Assembly: GCA_902495355.1 (NCBI GenBank)
Contig: CABUWV010000007.1
Span: forward strand, 62,001 to 126,000
Reading direction: 5' to 3'
Source of the DNA: an uncultured Collinsella sp.
Lineage (GTDB): Bacteria > Actinomycetota > Coriobacteriia > Coriobacteriales > Coriobacteriaceae
Length of the DNA stretch: 64,000 bases
This document shows positions 9,080-16,472 of this stretch, piece by piece. Both the position numbers and the translations under genes were made by a program. How positions within the stretch are numbered: position 1 is the first letter of the stretch; the number at the start of each line of letters is the position of its first letter. A model generated the notes under the pieces. It was not told where the DNA came from, did no database searches, and saw nothing but the letters and a program-made list of their open reading frames with translations.

Positions 9080-10099
9080 GTGGAAACCGCGATTGATATG
9101 GCGTTTGGCGGCGCGACGCTTGCCGCCTGCCCACTCTCGGCACTGGTGCTCTCGTTTGCCTTTTACGGGTTTTGCGGTTGGGCATGGGAGTCGACAGTAT
9201 GTGCCATGCTCAATCACGGACGATTTGCCAACAGCGGCTTTTTGCTGGGGCCGTGCTGCCCAATCTATGGCGCGGGCGGCATTGCCTGCTGGCTGCTGTT
9301 GCGCGGGATTCCGGATGCCTCGAGCCAGTTTGTCGCTGCAGCACTCGTATGCAGCGTGATTGAGTATAGCGTAGGCGTGCTGTTGGAAAAAACAACGGGC
9401 GCTCGCTTTTGGGATTATTCGCACCTGCCGTTTAACCTGCACGGACGTATCTGCCTGTACTGGGCCTGCGCGTTTGGCCTGGGTTCGTTGTGCATTTGCC
9501 GTTTGGTGGAGCCGGCATTGCTGGGACTGCTTGGCCATCTGCCGGTGCTGATTGTGCGGCTGTCCGCCTTTATCGTCGCGGTCGCGATGATGGTCGACGC
9601 GGCATGCTCGTTGGCGAGCTGGCGGCGTCTGTCCGATCAGCTGGAGCGCGTGCGCGCCGACCTTGCCGACCGCATCAACGAGTCGCTTGCCGATGCCTCG
9701 GACTCAATGCTCGAGCGCATTCCCGATTCGGCAATCGACTCGGTGGCACAGACGCATATCCGCAGCCGTGCCGTTAACGCGTGGCTGGCCGAGCTGGGCG
9801 ACGCGACACTCGATGCCCTTCGTGAGAAGGCTTCGATGCCGACATTTATCTCGGATGGTGCTCGCGGCCTGGCACTTGCCGCCCGCCGCGTGGCCGATGC
9901 CGCGCCGAGCATGCCGCGTCCGTCGCTCAGTCGCCGCCTTGCCGGCAAGCGCATGAGCCGTCCGGTGCCAAGCGTGTCGCTCAGCCGACGCGACCTGCGC
10001 TTCTTCAATGCCTTCCCGCGCTTGCGCATCAACCGCTACGAAGGTGTCATTCGAGCAACTAATCTCCGCGACCGCGCCCACGAGCTGTTTCGGCGCTAG
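9080..10099 (+). CDS. CmpB-like putative ABC-transporter type IV membrane protein
   Basis: A 339-residue membrane protein beginning with GTG right after the HD gene. The first 180 residues carry about five membrane segments with strings typical of the PF06541 family (FYGFCGWAWES, GFLLGPCCPIYG and FWDYSHLPFNLHGRICLYW). The second half is soluble, helical and rich in Arg, Ala and Ser, ending in basic clusters. The 'ABC transporter' label of the family is historical; no ATPase partner is adjacent. Pairing with an HD-domain protein is a fixed-looking unit here, but its role is unknown. Confidence 0.8.
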   Translation: METAIDMAFGGATLAACPLSALVLSFAFYGFCGWAWESTVCAMLNHGRFANSGFLLGPCCPIYGAGGIACWLLLRGIPDASSQFVAAALVCSVIEYSVGVLLEKTTGARFWDYSHLPFNLHGRICLYWACAFGLGSLCICRLVEPALLGLLGHLPVLIVRLSAFIVAVAMMVDAACSLASWRRLSDQLERVRADLADRINESLADASDSMLERIPDSAIDSVAQTHIRSRAVNAWLAELGDATLDALREKASMPTFISDGARGLALAARRVADAAPSMPRPSLSRRLAGKRMSRPVPSVSLSRRDLRFFNAFPRLRINRYEGVIRATNLRDRAHELFRR

Positions 10100-10297
10100 C
10101 CGGGACGGGCACGCTCACGGCTCCCTTGCTCGCGTATTTCCCGTCCGTTTCGCGTCCGTTGCCGTGCCGTTTCTAAGATTGCGGCACCGTTTCCATTCGA
10201 CAACGCAGCGTTTAACAACGCCGTATCTGGTCTACACCAGTTGCCCCTCGGCCGCATTATGGGCGCCGACAACGTTCATGCGATCAAGGAGGAGCGA

Positions 10298-11575
10298 ATG
10301 TACGATACGGGATCGACAACGTTTATGCTCATCTGCACCATGCTCGTGTTTTTAATGACACCGGGTCTGGCGTTTTTCTATGGCGGCCTGTCCAGGCGCA
10401 AAAATGTCATCAACACCATGCTCATGTGCTTTGGCGCCATTGGCCTGGTTGGCGTGCTGTGGATTGTTGCCGGCTGGTCGCTGGCCTATGGCGGAGACGG
10501 CTCGAGTCCGTTTATTGGAGGCCTTGACCAGCTACTGTGCCTTTCGGTGCTCAACCAGGTGCTGCAGGCGGCCGAGGGCAATGCCACTGACGGCGCCGTC
10601 TACCCTCAGATCATCAACATCGCCTTTCAGATGGCATTTGCCATGATCACTGCTGCTATCGTCACGGGCAGCCTGGCCGGCCGCGTTAAGTTTGGTGCCA
10701 TGACGGCCTTCCTGGGCATTTGGCTGCTTGTGGTCTATGCGCCGCTTGCCCACATGGTTTGGGGCGGCGATGGCTCCTTTATCGGTGACATTATCGGCGC
10801 ACTCGACTTTGCCGGCGGCGACGTGGTGCACATTTCGTCCGGTCTTACGGGCCTGATCCTCTGCTTAATGCTCGGCCGTCGTCGCGGTTTTGGCATGGTG
10901 AGCTATCGCCCGCATAACGTGCCGTTTGTGGCGCTGGGCGCCGGGCTGCTTTGGTTTGGCTGGTTTGGCTTTAACGGCGGCAGCGAGTTTAAGGCCGACG
11001 CCGTGGCGGCACTCGCCATCCTCAACACCGTGACGGCCAGCGCGGCGGGCATGGTCTCGTGGCTTGCCGTCGAGCGCGTGCACACCGGTCGCCCCACGCT
11101 GGTGGGCGCCAACACCGGTCTGGTTGCGGGCCTTGTGGTGGTCACGCCCGGCGCGGGCTTTGTCGAGCCGTGGGCGGCGCTGGTCATGGGCCTGATCGTA
11201 TCGCCCGTCTGCTACCTGGCCATCAGCCATCTTAAGACCAAGTTTGGCTACGACGATGCACTCGATGCGTTTGGTTGCCACGGTATCGGCGGAATTTTGG
11301 GCGGCGTGCTCACGGGTCTGTTCTGTGTGCCGGAGCTTTCGTGGACCGGTAAGGGTGGCCTGTTCTACACGGGCGACGTGTCGCTGCTCGTCTCGCAGAT
11401 CCTGGGCATTGTGGTGACGGTCGCTATTGTGCTGGTGCTCGATTTGGTGATCGCCGCGGTGGTCAAAGCGCTATTCCACGGCAGCCTGCGCGTGGACGAG
11501 GCCGACGAGGCGCTGGGCCTGGACGCAAGTCAACACGGCGAGAGCGCGTATCCTTCGTTCTCCGGACTCGATTAG
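10298..11575 (+). CDS. amt: Ammonium transporter
   Basis: This 425-residue Amt/MEP/Rh channel takes up ammonium across the inner membrane. Family strings are present in order: TPGLAFFYGG near the N-terminus, the first pore His in DVVHISSG and the second in GCHGIGG, the twin-His pair of the conducting pore. About eleven membrane helices are predicted, and the C-terminal tail is short and cytoplasmic. The start is taken as ATG 10298, after AAGGAGGAG, rather than an in-frame TTG at 10241. It is followed by a structured spacer and a PII gene, the classic amt-glnK pairing in which PII plugs the channel when nitrogen is plentiful. Confidence 0.95.
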   Translation: MYDTGSTTFMLICTMLVFLMTPGLAFFYGGLSRRKNVINTMLMCFGAIGLVGVLWIVAGWSLAYGGDGSSPFIGGLDQLLCLSVLNQVLQAAEGNATDGAVYPQIINIAFQMAFAMITAAIVTGSLAGRVKFGAMTAFLGIWLLVVYAPLAHMVWGGDGSFIGDIIGALDFAGGDVVHISSGLTGLILCLMLGRRRGFGMVSYRPHNVPFVALGAGLLWFGWFGFNGGSEFKADAVAALAILNTVTASAAGMVSWLAVERVHTGRPTLVGANTGLVAGLVVVTPGAGFVEPWAALVMGLIVSPVCYLAISHLKTKFGYDDALDAFGCHGIGGILGGVLTGLFCVPELSWTGKGGLFYTGDVSLLVSQILGIVVTVAIVLVLDLVIAAVVKALFHGSLRVDEADEALGLDASQHGESAYPSFSGLD

Positions 11576-11741
11576 CAGCTTCCCCAAGCACCGCACCTCG
11601 GCCTTCAATCGTCGTTTGCGTACCTTAAGTACGCGGCACTCCTCTTTCAGGCCGATCTGCGGCACTTGGGAAACCTGCTAAGACCTGTTAGTTGCACTTA
11701 TCTGATCTACAAGGTTGGTCTGCGGCACCTGGGAAACCCGC
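11574..11741 (+). promoter_or_regulatory. Structured amt-glnK spacer with long hairpin and direct repeat
   Basis: The amt stop codon runs straight into an inverted repeat: 11574-11605 (core TTCCCCAAG, CCGCA, CGGCCT) pairs with 11649-11679 (AGGCCG, TGCGG, CTTGGGAA). Its 43-base loop holds a second stem (GCGTAC/GTACGC). A near-copy of the right arm (TCTGCGGCACYTGGGAAACC) recurs about 65 bp later, near 11719-11741. No open frame is seen. It could be a terminator/processing site that sets the Amt:PII ratio, or an alternative-pairing switch. Confidence 0.6.
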
Positions 11742-11784
11742 GCCTCATGTAAAGGGATACGTTGATTATTGAGAGGAATTCATT

Positions 11785-12123
11785 ATGAAAAGGATCACGG
11801 CTATCGTGCGCCAGGAAAAGCTTGAGGTTCTTAAGGATGCGCTGTTTGCTGCCGATGTTCGCGGCATGACTATCAACCAGGTGCAGGGCTGCGGTGCACA
11901 GCATGGCTGGAAGGAATACGTGCGTGGCAACGAGTTGCTTGTCAACACAATTCCTAAGGTACAGTTCACCCTTATCTGCGTCGATGAGCACGTTGATGTC
12001 ATTGTCGAGATTATCTGCAACGCTGCTCGCACCGGAGCCGTCGGCGACGGCAAGATTTGGGTCGAGCCGGTCGAGGAGGTCATCCGCATCCGCACCGGCG
12101 AACACGGTCCCGCCGCGGTGTAG
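11785..12123 (+). CDS. glnK: Nitrogen regulatory protein P-II, T-loop tyrosine absent
   Basis: This 112-residue trimeric signal protein reads 2-oxoglutarate and ATP/ADP status and, next to amt, would gate ammonium uptake. Family features are clear: GMTINQVQGCG (27-37), a T-loop from about 37-55, GDGKIWV and VIRIRTGE near the end. In the T-loop, E. coli GlnB/GlnK has Tyr51 as the uridylylation site. Here the aligned sequence YVRGNELLVN puts Leu at 51, with a Tyr only at 45. PII from this locus is therefore unlikely to be modified at the usual position. A GAGAGGAATT ribosome site precedes the ATG. Confidence 0.93.
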   Translation: MKRITAIVRQEKLEVLKDALFAADVRGMTINQVQGCGAQHGWKEYVRGNELLVNTIPKVQFTLICVDEHVDVIVEIICNAARTGAVGDGKIWVEPVEEVIRIRTGEHGPAAV

Positions 12124-12197
12124 AATCGACTGCCTGCCATTCGCAACGTTAAAATACTGCAATGAGGCACAAGACTTGCGTTGCGGATGGACAGATT

Positions 12198-12860
12198 ATG
12201 GGGCGTAATAAATATCCCGAGGAGACGGTTGCGAAGATTCTCGACGCGGCGCTGGAGCTATTCTGCGCACAGGGTTATGAGGGGACGAGCATTCAAGATA
12301 TCGTCGACCGCCTCGATGGCATGACCAAGGGTGCTGTCTATCATCACTTTAAGAGCAAAGAGGAGATTTTCAACGCCGCATTTGATCGGGCAATGGCTCC
12401 GATTGTTGAGCAACGTCGCTCAACGCTTGGTATCGGCAATATGACCGGAGCCCAAAAGCTCAAGCGATTGTACGCGCCCGAGTCTGTCGTTCCGCAAATT
12501 GAGCTATGGGCACGCATGCATCCTGCGGCAGATCCGGTAAAAAGCTCGCGTCTACTGGCGATGCAGTACCAGGGCTCGTTTGACGAGTCGGCCGATGGCT
12601 GTCTCTTGCCAGTAATCGAGGAGGGCATCGCTGACGGCTCCATTGCGTGCGAATGTCCGCGCGAAGCGGCAGAGGCGGTATCGTTGTTGGCGAATCTTTG
12701 GCTGCTGCCGCTGTTCCGTCCGCTTGAGACCAAGGATCGAATGCTCGCTCGCGCGCAATGTTTGGCGCAGATGGCGGCCGCGGTGGGGCTCGATTTGGGT
12801 AATGAAGTGCTCCAGACAACGGCTCAGATTTGGGACGTATGGGACCGCGCCGGGTGGTAA
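12198..12860 (+). CDS. TetR/AcrR family transcriptional regulator
   Basis: A 220-residue repressor-type regulator. The N-terminal helix-turn-helix is clear (ILDAALELFCAQGYEGTSIQDI, then GMTKGAVYHHFKSKEEIF), and the C-terminal ligand domain is not family-specific. The start is put at ATG 12198 (MGRNKYPEE); an upstream in-frame ATG at 12162 would add an unlikely 12-residue leader. An MFS exporter lies immediately downstream, separated by a perfect 21-bp hairpin and flanked by two palindromes that suit a TetR dimer. The likely role is ligand-relieved repression of the exporter, and perhaps of itself. Confidence 0.88.
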   Translation: MGRNKYPEETVAKILDAALELFCAQGYEGTSIQDIVDRLDGMTKGAVYHHFKSKEEIFNAAFDRAMAPIVEQRRSTLGIGNMTGAQKLKRLYAPESVVPQIELWARMHPAADPVKSSRLLAMQYQGSFDESADGCLLPVIEEGIADGSIACECPREAAEAVSLLANLWLLPLFRPLETKDRMLARAQCLAQMAAAVGLDLGNEVLQTTAQIWDVWDRAGW

Positions 12861-12865
12861 TATAG

Positions 12866-12878
12866 ATACCAACGGTAT
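12866..12878. promoter_or_regulatory. Small palindrome, possible TetR half-operator
   Basis: ATACC-AAC-GGTAT lies six bases after the TetR stop. It shares its arms (ATAC/GTAT) with the larger palindrome at 12927-12947, on the other side of the terminator hairpin. Confidence 0.4.
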
Positions 12879-12929
12879 TTAATGACTTGAAAAGGGTAGC
12901 CACGGCTGCCCTTTTCAAGTCATTAAATA
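12876..12929 (+). terminator. Perfect 21-bp hairpin between TetR and MFS genes
   Basis: The left arm 12876-12896 and right arm 12909-12929 (core AATGACTTGAAAAGGG and CCCTTTTCAAGTCATT) are fully complementary. The 12-base loop itself contains AGCC/GGCT. There is no long T-run after it, but the stem is strong enough to separate the TetR transcript from the MFS gene. Confidence 0.75.
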
Positions 12930-12947
12930 CATACTAATGGTATGTAT
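12927..12947. promoter_or_regulatory. Candidate TetR operator in front of the MFS gene
   Basis: ATACATAC-TAATG-GTATGTAT is a 21-bp palindrome with perfect 8-bp arms. It ends 13 bases before the MFS start codon and overlaps where its promoter or leader must lie. Size, symmetry and position fit a TetR-family dimer site. Confidence 0.65.
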
Positions 12948-12960
12948 AGGGGACAGGCTT

Positions 12961-14223
12961 ATGGCTAGAATGCGGAGGAGTAGCGTCTCGTTGGCGCAAA
13001 AAACAGTGCGATCTATCAGGCTTTTCGGTCTTCTTGTTGCACAGCTGTGCGCGTATTCGATGTTGTCGGCACTGTGCTTTGCGTGCCCGCTTTACTTGTT
13101 CGATTGCAGCGGCTCGTCAATGTTATATGGTGCCGTCGCGGCGATAGCGTTCGTGCCGGGCGTGCTTGCGACTCCGGCTGGCGGAATCTTGGCGGATCGT
13201 GGGAGACATCGCGGGGTTCTTGTGGTGCTTGGCATTGTTCTGATGGCTGCATCGCTGTTGTTTATCCCCATGAAGCGGTCGCTGCCTCTTGCCGTTGTCG
13301 TGATGGCAATACTTTGCGTCCAATATGGCATCCAATCGCTGCTGAAACCGATGCTTCAAATTGAGACGGTGCACATGATGGGCCAAGAAAAGGTTGAGCG
13401 TGCCACAGCGTTGGTCTCGCAGGTAACCATGGCGAGCAATATCTTGGGGCCTGTAGTCGGGACGGCAGTCTATGGGTGCTTTGGTATCGATGCTCTATGC
13501 GAAACCGCGGCGTTGACGTTTGCGATGTCAGCCCTGCTGTTCGGGGGCACACTCAAGCGATATGCCTCATCTGGAATGACAGGGGACAGTACGACTTGCT
13601 TGACATGCCGAAGCGATTTCCGGGAGTCGATTCGGTACCTGGTTCAAAACGCATCATTGCTCGTTGTGTTTTTGCTTGCGGCCATTTTGAACCTTGCGTT
13701 AGTTGGGTTAACGATTGGTGCTCCCATTGTTGTTTCAAAGCATCTCGGAATACAGTCATCCTTTGTTGGGATTATTGAGGTGGCTATGGGCTTGGGTGGT
13801 CTTGTCGGCAGTGCTTTGGTCGGTATTTGGCCGCATCGTTTTTCCTTCAAGGGCATATGTCGATATGTTGCGATGATTTGTTTTGGGGTCGTACCGATTA
13901 TTGTCACGCTACTGAGCGGTCCTGATGAATTAGCGTTTGCCGCGCTTGCGGCCGGCTCGGCATGGGCCATGGTATGGGCAAGCATTACATCGGTTGAAAT
14001 CGTTTCATTCGTTCAGCGGTCAACGCCAAAGGAACTCTGCGGAAAAGTGCTGGCACTCGTTTATATGACGCTTTCCTGTGCAACGCCTATTGGCCAATTG
14101 GTTTACGGGCTCGCATATGATCGATGGACACCGGCGATTGTATTCGCAGGAATGTTGGCGGTGCTGACGTTGACTACGGTGCAGTTTTATCGGTTGAAAA
14201 GTCGCTTGTGGCAATTGTCTTAA
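12961..14223 (+). CDS. Major facilitator superfamily exporter
   Basis: A 420-residue protein with twelve membrane segments. The loop motif between helices 2 and 3 is present (GGILADRGRHRG), as in drug and siderophore exporters of the MFS_3 type. I chose ATG 12961, which has GGGGACAGG upstream; the in-frame ATG at 12937 lies inside the operator palindrome. The gene has visibly lower GC and more A/T-ending codons than its neighbours, which together with its dedicated TetR suggests horizontal acquisition of a resistance-type pair. The substrate is unknown. Confidence 0.85.
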   Translation: MARMRRSSVSLAQKTVRSIRLFGLLVAQLCAYSMLSALCFACPLYLFDCSGSSMLYGAVAAIAFVPGVLATPAGGILADRGRHRGVLVVLGIVLMAASLLFIPMKRSLPLAVVVMAILCVQYGIQSLLKPMLQIETVHMMGQEKVERATALVSQVTMASNILGPVVGTAVYGCFGIDALCETAALTFAMSALLFGGTLKRYASSGMTGDSTTCLTCRSDFRESIRYLVQNASLLVVFLLAAILNLALVGLTIGAPIVVSKHLGIQSSFVGIIEVAMGLGGLVGSALVGIWPHRFSFKGICRYVAMICFGVVPIIVTLLSGPDELAFAALAAGSAWAMVWASITSVEIVSFVQRSTPKELCGKVLALVYMTLSCATPIGQLVYGLAYDRWTPAIVFAGMLAVLTLTTVQFYRLKSRLWQLS

Positions 14224-14292
14224 GGCGCAGGGACACCGTGGATTTGCGGAAGCATTGTCCCGCCGCGCCGGGACGCCATTGTCTGGGCATGT

Positions 14293-14330
14293 CTCTCCTT
14301 CGTCTACAATATCGTGCAGACGAAGGAGAG
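14293..14330 (+). promoter_or_regulatory. Hairpin burying the ribosome site of the HAD gene
   Basis: CTCTCCTTCGTCT (14293-14305) is perfectly complementary to AGACGAAGGAGAG (14318-14330), with a 12-base loop. The right arm contains the GAAGGAG ribosome-binding site of the next gene, and the stem ends two bases before its ATG. When folded, the stem should block translation initiation. Confidence 0.7.
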
Positions 14331-14332
14331 GC

Positions 14333-15196
14333 ATGCCCATGATCAAGATGTTTGCGAGTGACTTAGACGGAACGCTGCTCAACGCCCTGCACGAGGCAGA
14401 TGGGACCATCCGCCGTGCCATTCGCGAGCTGACTGAGGCTGGCCTGCATGTGGTTCCCGCGACCGGGCGCTCGACGTTGCCGATCGGCGAGCATGGCTTT
14501 ACGGGGCTGGCGCTCGATGCCTGCTGCTCTAACGGCTCCATCGTGCGCGACAGTCATGGCGAGGTGCTCAAAACCTGGACCATCGATCCGCAGGTTACCG
14601 AGGAGCTGCTCAAGGCATTCCCGGACATTTGCTTTGATTGCTCCACACCCGATGGCATGTTCTCGAGCGGTTCGTTCGAGATGCATCAGGCGGGCTTTAA
14701 AAAGGACAGCCCCATCAAGCGTATTGTGATGCGCGGCATGCGTGCACGTGGCGGGTATCACGAGGAGCAGTATTTCGACCAGTCGATCGGTGACATCCTG
14801 CGCCACGATGTGTGCAAGATCAACTGCCGCGTGACCTCGCCCGAGCTGGAGCGCGACCTTAAGGCGTATTTGGCCGAGCGTTCGGACCGTGTGGTCAACG
14901 CGCCGTTCGATCCGGTGATGTTTGAGATCACGGACGTGGCATGTAACAAGGGCGAGAGTGTGGCTTGGCTGGCGGGCTACTACGGTATTGCCGAGGATGA
15001 GGTTGCGGTTTACGGCGACGGCGGCAACGATATTGCTATGCTCAAGCGTTTCCGCCACAGCTACGCGACCAAAAACGGCAGCGACGCGGCCAAGGCCGCC
15101 GCGAGCGCGACTATCGGTAGCTGCATGGTCCACGCCGTCCCCAAACATATGTTCGCCACCATGCGCAAGCAAAACTCCCGCACCGTCATCGAATAA
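14333..15196 (+). CDS. HAD-superfamily (Cof-type) phosphatase
   Basis: A 287-residue HAD-IIB hydrolase, expected to dephosphorylate sugar phosphates or flavin-type phosphates in the cytosol. Motif I is ASDLDGTLL, motif II is CCSNGS at about 62-67, and motif IV is GDGGNDIAML near residue 227. The cap segment between is of the Cof/YidA kind. Two start codons (14333 and 14339) compete; the ribosome site GGAG at 14325 suits either, and it is locked in a 13-bp hairpin. A terminator-like palindrome follows the stop. The substrate cannot be predicted. Confidence 0.87.
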   Translation: MPMIKMFASDLDGTLLNALHEADGTIRRAIRELTEAGLHVVPATGRSTLPIGEHGFTGLALDACCSNGSIVRDSHGEVLKTWTIDPQVTEELLKAFPDICFDCSTPDGMFSSGSFEMHQAGFKKDSPIKRIVMRGMRARGGYHEEQYFDQSIGDILRHDVCKINCRVTSPELERDLKAYLAERSDRVVNAPFDPVMFEITDVACNKGESVAWLAGYYGIAEDEVAVYGDGGNDIAMLKRFRHSYATKNGSDAAKAAASATIGSCMVHAVPKHMFATMRKQNSRTVIE

Positions 15197-15197
15197 T

Positions 15198-15224
15198 GTG
15201 ACAAAGGGATGGCCCCTTTGTCAC
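15198..15224. terminator. Hairpin after the HAD gene
   Basis: GTGACAAAGGG and CCCTTTGTCAC are perfect 11-bp arms with a five-base loop, two bases after the HAD stop. There is no T-run. A relaxed version of the same palindrome recurs at 15631, so it may belong to a dispersed family as well as serving as a 3' end. Confidence 0.6.
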
Positions 15225-15237
15225 GGGGCCTGTGTTC

Positions 15238-15267
15238 TTGGAATACGAACATATATTCGTATATATA
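15238..15267 (+). promoter_or_regulatory. Promoter with an internal LexA-like box
   Basis: TTGGAA (15238-15243) and TATATA (15262-15267, or 15260-15265) make a -35/-10 pair. Between them lies the palindrome ATACGAA-CATATA-TTCGTAT (15243-15262). Its core CGAACATATATTCG (15246-15259) matches the Gram-positive LexA consensus CGAACRNRYGTTYG at 13 of 14 positions. A repressor bound there would cover the promoter. Confidence 0.5.
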
Positions 15268-15349
15268 ACTAGGCTCTGGTAGAATCGGCATTGTTGACGG
15301 CAGTTCCATGTGCCGGGCAACGCCCTCCATCTGATGGGAGGTGATGCCC

Positions 15350-15475
15350 ATGACCGATCTGATTGATTTCGTGAGACTTCTGACCGCTTTGGTCTCGTTC
15401 TTCACGGCGCTCGTCGGGCTTTCCGAGGCACTCAAGCAACGTTCGAAGCAACGTAAAAGGGGTCGCCGCCGCTAA
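15350..15475 (+). CDS. Small hydrophobic peptide with arginine-rich tail (toxin-like)
   Basis: A 41-residue frame. It starts with MTDLIDF, has one membrane-helix-sized hydrophobic stretch (about residues 5-24, with LVSFFTALVGL), and ends in KQRSKQRKRGRRR. This layout is shared by membrane-acting type I toxins and some small regulatory peptides; sequence identity to a named family is not visible to me. A GGGAGGTG ribosome site precedes it, and ATG 15344 is an alternative start. CCCTCCAT just upstream can partly pair with the ribosome site. The stop codon sits in the loop of a hairpin (15457-15489). A LexA-like promoter lies 80 bp upstream. Confidence 0.5.
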   Translation: MTDLIDFVRLLTALVSFFTALVGLSEALKQRSKQRKRGRRR

Positions 15476-15489
15476 GGCGTTGACCCCTT
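15457..15489. terminator. Hairpin overlapping the small-peptide stop codon
   Basis: AAGGGGTC (15457-15464) pairs with GACCCCTT (15482-15489), with an inner CGCC/GGCG stem and the TAA stop in the loop. The T-run is better on the minus strand (TTTT), so it could also end an antisense transcript. Confidence 0.6.
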
Positions 15490-15630
15490 AATCCAAGCAA
15501 CGGCGCTGCCCAGCTTTCCAGAACTTGGGCTGCCGTCGACACTATTCTACCCACGAATGACATTTTGGACAATCGGTAATGCCGCCCTAAAAACCTGGCA
15601 CAACCTGCACAACCTAGGCGGTCGCTGGAT

Positions 15631-15657
15631 GTGACAAAGAGGCTGCCCCTTCGTCAC
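15631..15657. repeat. Second copy of the GTGACAAAG palindrome
   Basis: GTGACAAAGAGG and CCCCTTCGTCAC form an imperfect stem like the one at 15198-15224. It stands alone between the small peptide and the next TetR gene. I see no gene in 15490-15750; the rest is a promoter region. Confidence 0.5.
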
Positions 15658-15750
15658 AACCCAAATATTGCCTTTACGTGTTGATGCACACGGTGTGCAA
15701 TAATACTCGCACTGTGCAATAGCGCACAGGCTGAGTAACAAGGAGGACGC

Positions 15751-16461
15751 TTGTCCCAGCTCGAGAAATGCGATCGCCGGTCTCTTCGCTCGCAGCGTGC
15801 CCTTCGCCAGGCACTTGCCAGCGAGCTTGCCGAAAGCGGCGACCTTTCGCGCATTAACGTCGCGTCGCTCACCGAGCGTGCCGGCCTTACGCGCCGCACG
15901 TTCTATTCGCACTACCGCGATATCCCCGACTTTATCAGCCAGATCGAGGACGGCCTGCTTGCCGAGATTCGTGAGCGGGTGGAGCTTATCACCGCAGCTC
16001 AATTACCCGATCTTTACCGCAACATCGACGAGCTCGAGCCGGCACCCGGTTCGGTTGAGCTGCTTCGCTATCTTGCGGCTAATCGCGACCTTATCGGGGC
16101 CCTGCTGGGCCCGGGCGGCGACCCTGCCTTTATTAAAAAGATTATCGACACCGCGCGTGAGGCTGTGGTGCCGCGTGCACAGACGGGCATTTTGGGCTTG
16201 GCGCTGGGCACCTTCTTTGACTACTACGTCACCTATGTCGTGAGTGCCGAGGTCGGCATGATCCAACGTTGGTTTGAGCGTGACCTTTCTGAATCGCCCG
16301 AGACCATGGCGCGCATTATGACGGTCATCGCCTTTGTGCGCCCCGGCGACCTGTATGGCCAACCCATCGATATCAACGTGCCGGAATACGGCATGAAGCT
16401 ATTGAATCTGCAGCTCGAGGACGCGGTCGACACCACCGCAACCGTCGAGTCCAACAACTAA
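15751..16461 (+). CDS. TetR-family transcriptional regulator
   Basis: A 236-residue regulator starting at TTG after AAGGAGGA. The helix-turn-helix is in LTERAGLTRRTFYSHYRDIPDFI (about residues 41-63); the rest is a helical sensor domain. Eleven bases separate it from the giant dehydratase activase gene, so the two form an operon and the regulator probably controls it. It is not close to the TetR at 12198. Confidence 0.85.
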   Translation: MSQLEKCDRRSLRSQRALRQALASELAESGDLSRINVASLTERAGLTRRTFYSHYRDIPDFISQIEDGLLAEIRERVELITAAQLPDLYRNIDELEPAPGSVELLRYLAANRDLIGALLGPGGDPAFIKKIIDTAREAVVPRAQTGILGLALGTFFDYYVTYVVSAEVGMIQRWFERDLSESPETMARIMTVIAFVRPGDLYGQPIDINVPEYGMKLLNLQLEDAVDTTATVESNN

Positions 16462-16472
16462 GAGGAGAGACA

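Noticed and set aside
12949..12959. GGGGACAGGCT before the MFS gene as another repeat copy
   Set aside because: Only a short shared word without arms; it more likely serves as the ribosome site.
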